A stretch of DNA of 10,594 bases, from contig PLXI01000089.1 in the NCBI GenBank assembly GCA_003151375.1, positions 1 to 10,594 of the forward strand. Reading direction: 5' to 3'. The notes below the pieces were generated by a model. That model searched no databases, had not been told where the DNA came from, and saw only the letters and a list, made by a program, of their open reading frames with translations. This document shows positions 1 through 5,768 of this stretch, in pieces; positions within the stretch are counted from its first letter, which is position 1, and each line of letters starts with the position of its first letter. The position numbers and the translations under genes are program-made. The DNA comes from Hyphomicrobiales bacterium (GTDB lineage Bacteria; Pseudomonadota; Alphaproteobacteria; Rhizobiales; Aestuariivirgaceae).

Positions 1-345
1 GCAACTGCTTTGGTGCATGGACGCGCTGCGGCTAATGCTGCTGCCGAAACCGCGCGCAAAACTTTTGAAGAGGGTGCTGCGGCTGAGGGCTTGCCAACCG
101 TTGAGGTTGACCTTTCCACAGGCGACCTCGCTGCTGGTTTCAACATTATGCAGGCGTTATTGGCGGCGAATCTTGCATCCTCGAACGGAGAAGCGAAGCG
201 TGCCATCCAAGGTGGAGCTGTTAAAGTTAATGATGTTCTCGTGATGGACGAAAAGCTACCGCTGCGCTCCATGATGCTAATGGCCGATGGTACGGTCAAA
301 CTCTCGTTTGGCAAGAAAAAGCATGTGTTGCTGAAGGCAAAGTAG
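1..345 (+). CDS. tyrS: Tyrosyl-tRNA synthetase, C-terminal part (5'-truncated by window edge)
   Basis: Tyrosyl-tRNA synthetase attaches tyrosine to tRNA-Tyr in the cytoplasm. Only the last 114 residues are present. The reading frame is open from base 1 and ends at TAG (343-345), so the real start lies outside the window and the internal codons near base 10 are not starts. The visible part holds the end of the anticodon-recognition region (HGRAAANAAAETARKTFEEG), a linker and then an S4-type RNA-binding domain. S4 hallmarks are the FNIMQALLAANLASSNGEAKRAIQ helix pair followed by GGAVKVNDVLV. The Rossmann catalytic domain with HIGH and KMSKS motifs is not in the window. This pattern is typical of bacterial TyrRS. 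It converges on the AsmA-like gene with 24 bp between stop codons, and I see no clear intrinsic terminator in that gap. The family call is firm. The paralogue type (TyrS or TyrZ) cannot be judged from this fragment. Confidence 0.93.
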   Translation, partial: ATALVHGRAAANAAAETARKTFEEGAAAEGLPTVEVDLSTGDLAAGFNIMQALLAANLASSNGEAKRAIQGGAVKVNDVLVMDEKLPLRSMMLMADGTVKLSFGKKKHVLLKAK

Positions 346-369
346 CTTTTGGGTGTCCAGCCGCGGGCC

Positions 370-3300
370 TCACTGCCCCAGGGGTTTGGGGTTGAAATCA
401 AACAATCTGCGGAACATGCCGGGGGCCAAAACCGAAAGCGGGTTCATCTGAACTTTCGGTTCAGCGAAAGTGCCAGTCATAGCGTAGGTGAGGCCGAAGA
501 TGCCTTCGTTGTAATTGCCGCCATTCAAAATATCACCAAGCAACGGTACATTGTTGAAAATGCGTGAGAGGCCACACGCAGGCACCACAGTGCCGGAAAT
601 ATCAATGGCATTATCAGACTTACGTACCACGCCATCAGCAGTTGCGCATAACGTCGGCCCGCGCACTGTGCCACCATAGAAGCGCAAGAATTGGTCGTCC
701 GTGGTGAAGGGCAAATAAAGTGTGGCGAAACTTACCGCATCAGCGCGTGGGCCGGTCTGAGCGGATTTTCCGCGCTTATCAACTTCCGCCAGAGTGGCTT
801 CATTGCGCACTTGAAAATCACGCACCGTGAGATTGCCATCACGCATCGGAGAGCCTTCTTCATTGCCAATGAGAGCAGAAAATTCGAGTTGCCCACCCGA
901 CACTTTGGAATAGAGATTAGCAGCGCGCAGAGTTGAACCCGCATCAGCGCTTTTCAAATTCATCTGCCTGCCCTTTGCCAGCGGCACAATGGTGGCCGTG
1001 ACCTGCTTGCCATTCACAAATGTGCCCTGAATGTTGGCTTCAGCAATACGCCCACCACGAGCGCGCAAATTTGCCGTTACGTTATTGAGAAGTTCGCCGC
1101 GATTGGCCGTGACCTTATCAAAATGCGCCCGCAGAGTAAAATCCTGTGTCGCGTTGGCATTATCCGCGGTGTCTGCGGTTTTGGGCGGAGAAGACAATAT
1201 GGTTTTGATATAGGGCCTGGCATCCAGCAATGTTCCACTTATCGTAAGATCAGTCGTTCCATCGCCGGGAATGGCGCGGGCGGAAAACACATTGTCTTCG
1301 TCCAGCTTTATCTCGCTCATATTAACCAGCTTCAGCTTGCCATCTTTTCCGGTTTCAAAAGCGCCACGCACATGCAGGCCCTCACCATCCAGTTTAAAAT
1401 CCTGGACCGAGCGACCTGAGTCGCTCGATACCACTTTAAATGTGGCCAAGGTTCCGGGTGTGGGTGGTCTGAGCCAACTTAGTGTCTTGAGCTGCAACGT
1501 GGCTTTGGACAGATCGGCCTTCACATCAAAGGTAGTGGTGCCAGATTGGCCTTTGGTGACTGCTGCATCCACTTCCACAGGGCCAATTAAATAGTCCTGT
1601 AATTGTAGCCCTAGCTTCTCACGGGATTTGTCGTCCAGTGTTGCCACCACGCGGGCCGTGGCCGCATTGGAATCACGTGGTTTGCTCCAACTGATTTGGC
1701 CTGGCTGGCCATTAATTTTGGCCGGCCCGCTGACGGTGATATTCTCTTGGTTGAAATCGAGCTTGAATTTACCATCGCTGAGATCAACCCCTGGTGCGAT
1801 GCCAGCAATGGCAACGTCAGAGAGTTCAACGGTGGTTTTCACAACAACGCGTTCCTTTGGCGGATCTTTCACCAAGGGCATTTCCAGATCAATCTTGAAA
1901 TGGCCCGTGCCAGAGGCCTTTGGCATAGTGGATAAAGTGTCAGCGTTCAGCATTTTCAAGTCAGGATTTTCTGCAACAGTAATCATGGCAGAAATCGGCG
2001 CTTCCAAATCAAGATGGAACTGGCCAATCAACTCCGTTTGGTGAATGTCATTTGCAATAAAGCTGCCCGCATTAAGTTTGATCGTATCGCCTGAGGGAAG
2101 CGTGGCCGCACCCTTATCAATATCCAATTGAAAGGTGTTATCCAGCAAATGGGCCTGACCGGAGGCCCCCACTAAATCTGGCAACGATCTAAAATAGTGC
2201 GTCGTCACATCACTCAACATGAACTGAAAATCAATCGAGCCATCAGGGTTTCTCTTATTGTCATTGGCTTCGGCGAGTTGGTTTTCCTCATAGTTGATTT
2301 GGAAAGACCCTTCGGGAATGTTGCCAGCGACGACATTGTCAAAGATCCAGGTACGTGAGCGTGGTGCAATGATCGGTGGCCACAACACTTGGAGCAACTT
2401 AGTGTCCACATCACGCAAGCGCCCGGCAAGATGAATGGCAGGCGAACGCTCCCCGCCAACTACGCTGCCGCGCATGCGCAGGCCATTGTTACCAGACAGA
2501 ACCACCAGATCATCAATATCAAGGCGCGCCTTATCAATGGCGGCATGACCAGAAAATGAAATATGATCAATCAAATCAGGAGGGGTTTGGTCGGTTTCAC
2601 CTGCACTTGGAGTAGCGCTGGTTTCCAATTTGATTGCCAGTGCGGAAAGCGTGCCATCAGGGTTGCGCTCTGGCGTAACTGAGCCACTCAATGCTACTGG
2701 CCTTGCGCCCACCACCATGGTGGAATTAGCGATCACAAAACTCTCTGTTTGCGGCACATAAGAAACGCGCACCAAACCTTCATCAATGGCGATGGGATCA
2801 GCAAAATATTGTGGCAATTTCACCTGTCCCTTTGCGGCGCGAAATTCACCGGTTGCAGCAACCAGCCTGCCTGCAGCATCAATTGTTAAATCCGCATGGC
2901 CTGATAATGGCGTGGTGAGTGCTGCAAATTGTGACAGCGCATAAACTTTGCGCGCGGCTGAAGCCGGGATGACATTATCCAATGTGGCGCTCACATTAAA
3001 ACGCGCGTCATCATGGCGGTAGGTGGCGGAAAGTTCGGCATGCCAAGGCTTGTCGGTGGAGGCAATGTCGCCACTGCCTAGCACCACAAAACCGTAGGGC
3101 TTTTTCTCAAAACTCAAATCAATCTGCGGCGCAAACCAAGTTGCTGCATTGCCATCATCATAAAAATGCAAAACCGCATTGCTGACGCGAATATCATTCA
3201 GCGAGGAAATGCTGTTGGCATCATCATGAGAATCCAAAAGATTGAGCAATGCTGCACCACTAGCTTGTTCGGTTACTTGCGGCGGCAATTGATCGCTGGG

Positions 3301-3750
3301 CTGGGCTGCAGCTGCGCTGGATGATTCCACTGGCGCGTTGAAGCCAAGTACCAGACTGCCATCACTGTTGCGGCGCGCTGAGATGGACGGGCCAACCAGA
3401 TCAAGAGATTTGGCGCGAATGCGGCCAATCAACAAATCCGAAAGGCTTAGGCTGATTGCGGCTTCAGGTGCACTGGCGACAAGATTGCCCTTGGCGTCAT
3501 TGAGTACGACATTTCGAAATGAAACAATCGGCAACCCGCTGGCACCCTTCAACGTAAATTGTGCCGCGCCAAGCTTAGCTTGAACGTCAGGGAATTGTTT
3601 TGAGATCGCCTGTTCAATTGGCGCATTGAGAAAGCCAGCCGAAACCGGCCCCTGTAACAGACGCACATAAAGCAAGCCCGCCGCAACCAACGTTAGGCAA
3701 ACAAAACCGCCCAGAGCCCAGGCCGCAAATTTCAATATGCTATTCTTCAA
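370..3750 (-). CDS. AsmA/YhdP-like envelope protein (DUF3971 type)
   Basis: Large protein (1126 residues) with one N-terminal membrane anchor (about residues 7-30, FAAWALGGFVCLTLVAAGLLYV), followed by a very long region rich in short beta-strand repeats (alternating hydrophobic strands, many G-x-hydrophobic turns). This is the architecture of the AsmA-like/YhdP/TamB superfamily. The last ~120 residues carry the conserved tail IDISGTVVPACGLSRIFNNVPLLGDILNGG, then GIFGLTYAMTGTFAEP and NPLSVLAPGMFRRLF, which I know from alphaproteobacterial DUF3971/AsmA-like C-terminal proteins. E. coli YhdP, TamB and YdbH move phospholipids from inner to outer membrane; a similar bridge-like role here is inferred, not shown. 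The start is TTG (3750-3748). An in-frame TAA lies 18 bases upstream, an AGG about 8 bases before the TTG could serve as Shine-Dalgarno, and no ATG lies near. The second TTG at residue 6 is an alternative. It is transcribed divergently from the bactofilin and ends with TGA. Confidence 0.82.
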   Translation of the reverse strand: MKNSILKFAAWALGGFVCLTLVAAGLLYVRLLQGPVSAGFLNAPIEQAISKQFPDVQAKLGAAQFTLKGASGLPIVSFRNVVLNDAKGNLVASAPEAAISLSLSDLLIGRIRAKSLDLVGPSISARRNSDGSLVLGFNAPVESSSAAAAQPSDQLPPQVTEQASGAALLNLLDSHDDANSISSLNDIRVSNAVLHFYDDGNAATWFAPQIDLSFEKKPYGFVVLGSGDIASTDKPWHAELSATYRHDDARFNVSATLDNVIPASAARKVYALSQFAALTTPLSGHADLTIDAAGRLVAATGEFRAAKGQVKLPQYFADPIAIDEGLVRVSYVPQTESFVIANSTMVVGARPVALSGSVTPERNPDGTLSALAIKLETSATPSAGETDQTPPDLIDHISFSGHAAIDKARLDIDDLVVLSGNNGLRMRGSVVGGERSPAIHLAGRLRDVDTKLLQVLWPPIIAPRSRTWIFDNVVAGNIPEGSFQINYEENQLAEANDNKRNPDGSIDFQFMLSDVTTHYFRSLPDLVGASGQAHLLDNTFQLDIDKGAATLPSGDTIKLNAGSFIANDIHQTELIGQFHLDLEAPISAMITVAENPDLKMLNADTLSTMPKASGTGHFKIDLEMPLVKDPPKERVVVKTTVELSDVAIAGIAPGVDLSDGKFKLDFNQENITVSGPAKINGQPGQISWSKPRDSNAATARVVATLDDKSREKLGLQLQDYLIGPVEVDAAVTKGQSGTTTFDVKADLSKATLQLKTLSWLRPPTPGTLATFKVVSSDSGRSVQDFKLDGEGLHVRGAFETGKDGKLKLVNMSEIKLDEDNVFSARAIPGDGTTDLTISGTLLDARPYIKTILSSPPKTADTADNANATQDFTLRAHFDKVTANRGELLNNVTANLRARGGRIAEANIQGTFVNGKQVTATIVPLAKGRQMNLKSADAGSTLRAANLYSKVSGGQLEFSALIGNEEGSPMRDGNLTVRDFQVRNEATLAEVDKRGKSAQTGPRADAVSFATLYLPFTTDDQFLRFYGGTVRGPTLCATADGVVRKSDNAIDISGTVVPACGLSRIFNNVPLLGDILNGGNYNEGIFGLTYAMTGTFAEPKVQMNPLSVLAPGMFRRLFDFNPKPLGQ

Positions 3751-4046
3751 ACGATTTAACCTGCCTTACCCATTTGCGGCCTTCAAACCGCGACGAGGGA
3801 TTCTCGGTTGCCATTGTCTCACCGAAACGGTGGTAAACCAAGCACCAGATCGTGGTCTTTTGTGGATCGTGCATAAATTTGGCGTTAGGTTAGACCTGAG
3901 AGCTCGCGAGAAGATGGGCCAGAAGACTTGGTACATGACATTTGCCGCGAAAGTGACTATTTGGGGCTTAGTGCGGTTTCCATTTGACGAAATGTCTGAT
4001 CAAAAGAAATCGCACCAGAGTGATGAATTGGAGTGTATTCTTATCG

Positions 4047-4063
4047 GCAAGTTTGCAACTTGC
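4047..4063. repeat. Perfect inverted repeat upstream of bactofilin (possible operator)
   Basis: GCAAGTT (4047-4053), a 3-base centre TGC, then AACTTGC (4057-4063). The two 7-base arms are exact reverse complements. It ends 35 bases before the bactofilin ATG and overlaps the weak TTGCAA -35 candidate. The size and tight centre look more like a dimeric-regulator operator than a terminator, because no T-tract follows. No regulator can be named from the sequence, and the functional reading is inference. Confidence 0.45.
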
Positions 4064-4089
4064 TCGGAATATGTTCTGTAAAATTAAGT

Positions 4090-4095
4090 GGTGAG
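4090..4095 (+). promoter_or_regulatory. Ribosome binding site deciding the bactofilin start
   Basis: GGTGAG lies just before the ATG at 4099, with a short 3-base gap. It supports this ATG over the in-frame ATG at 4033, which has no purine-rich stretch upstream and would add 22 residues that do not resemble a bactofilin N-terminus. Confidence 0.45.
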
Positions 4096-4098
4096 TTT

Positions 4099-4584
4099 AT
4101 GATTTTTCGCAAAACCAGGCCGGACCGACCACAATCCTCACGCCACGATATGGCTTCGAGTGTCAATGCAGCCCCTGCGGGGTCTGAGCCGTCCTATCTG
4201 GGCGCTGACACTATAATTGAAGGCAATATTACTTGCGAAGGTGAGATTCATATTGATTGTGAATTGCGCGGCACCGTGTCAGCTGTCACCTGTCTCGTGG
4301 ATGTGAATGGCCAAGTGCAGGGTTCCATTTCAGCACAATATGTTTTGGTGCGCGGGCGCGTTATCGGGCCTATTATGGCCCAGCAATTGACCATTTCAAA
4401 AGGCGGCCATGTTGAGGGCAATGTGGTGCACCAAGGCATCAGCATTGAACAAGGCGCATTTTTGATGGGATCAGTCACTCAGCAGATGAACCACGCGATT
4501 GTTGAGCCGAAGCCAATTTTCACGGAGCAATTCACTGATGTAGAGGAGCCTGCGATGCTGCCGAGCCTACCCTCCAAGGAATGA
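4099..4584 (+). CDS. Bactofilin (polymer-forming cytoskeletal protein, DUF583)
   Basis: Bactofilins self-assemble without nucleotide into beta-helical filaments on the inner face of the cytoplasmic membrane and scaffold wall enzymes; in Caulobacter BacA/BacB recruit the peptidoglycan synthase PbpC. The 161-residue product has a short basic, proline-containing tail (MIFRKTRPDRP; residues 1-33 unstructured), a core of repeating beta-helix rungs at about residues 34-128, and a short C-terminal tail (129-161). The core starts with YLGADTIIEGNITCEGEIHIDCELRG and continues with GQVQGSISAQYVLVRGRVIGPIMAQQLTISKGG and GHVEGNVVHQGISIEQGAFLMGS; the roughly 18-residue rung with a hydrophobic-G pattern is diagnostic. 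Start ATG 4099 is chosen over 4033 because of the adjacent ribosome binding site and family length. It is convergent with prfB (25 bp between stops). Its neighbours mrcA and ami encode wall enzymes, which fits a scaffold role, though they are on the other strand. Which bactofilin subfamily it belongs to is not clear. Confidence 0.9.
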   Translation: MIFRKTRPDRPQSSRHDMASSVNAAPAGSEPSYLGADTIIEGNITCEGEIHIDCELRGTVSAVTCLVDVNGQVQGSISAQYVLVRGRVIGPIMAQQLTISKGGHVEGNVVHQGISIEQGAFLMGSVTQQMNHAIVEPKPIFTEQFTDVEEPAMLPSLPSKE

Positions 4585-4609
4585 GTTCGGCCGTCTGCCA
4601 TTATTATAT

Positions 4610-5738
4610 TTAGTCAATGTCCTCAACATTCTCATCGCCACCTTTAATCTTATGGGCAAGAGAGGCTTGGATGAATTCTTCAATATCGCCATCCAAAACC
4701 GCCGCAGTGTTTGAAGTTGAGTGACCGGTGCGCAAGTCTTTCACCAGCTGATAGGGCTGTAATACATAAGAGCGAATTTGATGGCCCCAAGCGTTGGCGG
4801 TTTTTTTGGCATTGGCCGCGTCAACCTTCTCCTGCTTTTTCTGCAGCTCTAGTTCATAAAGCCTGGCCTTCAACATCTTCATCGCGGTGGCTCGGTTTTT
4901 ATGTTGGCTGCGTTCAGCCTGACAAGCGACAATAATGCCAGTTGGCATGTGGGTGATGCGAACTGCAGAATCTGTGGTGTTGATGTGCTGACCGCCCGCA
5001 CCGGAGGCGCGGTAGGTATCAATTTTCAAATCGCTTTCGATGATTTCAATGTTGATGTTGTCATCAATCACTGGATAGGCCCAAGCAGAACAGAAGCTGG
5101 TGTGCCGCCTTGCATTTGAATCATAAGGCGAGATGCGCACCAAGCGGTGAACCCCGCTTTCAGTTTTCAATTTGCCATAGGCGTTATGGCCTTTGATTTG
5201 TAGTGTTGCACTTTTGATGCCCGCTTCATCGCCATCATGCTGGTCCAGCACTTCAACTTTGAATTTGGATTGGTTGGCCCAACGCACATACATACGCATG
5301 AGCATATTGGCCCAATCTTGGCTTTCTGTGCCGCCTGCACCGGCATTGATTTGCAAATAGCTATCATTGCCATCGGCCTCGCCAGATAGCAGTGCATCTT
5401 GCTCTACCTTTGCGATATCCCCGCCCATCGCGGCAATGGCTTTTTCTGCGTCATTGACGATGGATTGATCGCCCTCGGCCTCACCCATTGCGATCAGCTC
5501 AGCATTGTCTTTCAACGCCTGTTCGATTTTCAAGATACCGCTGATGCGATTATCAAGGTCCTGACGTTTGCGCATCACCTCTTGGGCTTTTTGCGGATCA
5601 TTCCAAATCGAAGAATCTTCGGCCTTGGCGTTCAGTTCAGCGAGTTCGCGGACAGAATTATCCCAGTCAAAGATGCCTCCTGAGCAGACCCAAGGACTGC
5701 TCAATCTCAGATATCGCTTTGACAGTTTCGGCGCGCAT
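4610..5738 (-). CDS. prfB: Peptide chain release factor 2, expressed by programmed +1 frameshift
   Basis: RF2 recognises UGA and UAA stop codons in the ribosomal A site and triggers peptide release. The gene is read as two parts: ATG 5738 through CTT 5670 (23 codons, MRAETVKAISEIEQSLGLLRRHL), an in-frame TGA (5669-5667), then the +1 frame from GAC (5668) to TAA (4612-4610), starting DWDNSVREL. The joined product is 375 residues, normal for alphaproteobacterial RF2. Domain 1 is the N-terminal helical region. The codon-recognition tripeptide is SPY at about 203-205 (E. coli has SPF). The peptidyl-hydrolysis GGQ is at about 248-250 in SGAGGQHINTTDSAVRI, followed by RSQHKNR and the QIRSYVLQPYQLVKDLRTG block. 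A start at 5704 in the downstream frame would give a false N-terminus (MSSPWVCSGGIF). It follows mrcA by 30 bases and is probably co-transcribed with it. Low RF2 favours the frameshift, giving autoregulation. Confidence 0.96.
5666..5681 (-). promoter_or_regulatory. prfB: prfB programmed +1 ribosomal frameshift site
   Basis: On the minus strand the bases read AGGAGG (5681-5676), CAT (5675-5673), CTT (5672-5670), TGA (5669-5667), C (5666). This matches the known RF2 autoregulatory element: an internal Shine-Dalgarno-like stimulator, one spacer codon, the slippery CTT and a TGA C stop in a poor termination context. When RF2 is scarce the ribosome pauses at TGA, the CTT tRNA slips one base onto TTT and translation continues at GAC. 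Spacing is the same as in E. coli prfB, whose stimulator is AGGGGG; the AGGAGG here is a closer match to the anti-Shine-Dalgarno. Confidence 0.95.
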
Positions 5739-5768
5739 ATTAATTGCTTTCAAATCAGATGACGGCAC

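Larger units (their letters stand above)
3751..4098. other. Divergent intergenic region between AsmA-like gene and bactofilin
   Basis: This 348-bp spacer must hold the promoters of both flanking genes. A plus-strand open frame through it (3737-4081) has no recognisable motif, an irregular composition and no ribosome binding site, so I treat it as non-coding. The clearest element is the inverted repeat at 4047-4063. A TTGACG at 3984-3989 looks like a -35 box, but no good -10 lies 16-18 bases downstream. A TTGCAA (4053-4058) with TGTAAA (4077-4082) at 18-base spacing is the other weak candidate for the bactofilin promoter. I see no RNA gene here. Confidence 0.5.

Noticed and set aside
346..400. 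Bidirectional terminator between tyrS and the AsmA-like gene (GGGC-CTCACT-GCCC and CCCCAGGGG)
   Set aside because: Stems are only 4 bp or have impossible loops, and no T-tract follows on either strand.
3737..4081. Plus-strand open frame of 114 codons upstream of the bactofilin
   Set aside because: No motif or export signal recognised, no ribosome binding site, overlaps the start of the AsmA-like gene and the inverted repeat; better read as the divergent promoter region.
4033..4098. 22-codon N-terminal extension of the bactofilin
   Set aside because: The added residues lie across the inverted repeat and probable promoter, and the ATG at 4099 has the only ribosome binding site; bactofilins normally begin with a short tail like the one from 4099.
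4585..4609. Terminator between the convergent bactofilin and prfB genes
   Set aside because: The 25-bp gap is A+T rich but has no stem; termination signals, if any, must lie inside the coding regions or be factor dependent.
5669..5704. Minus-strand start at 5704 for prfB
   Set aside because: Its first 12 residues do not match any RF2, whereas the 0-frame from 5738 plus a +1 shift at CTT TGA C gives the expected N-terminus.
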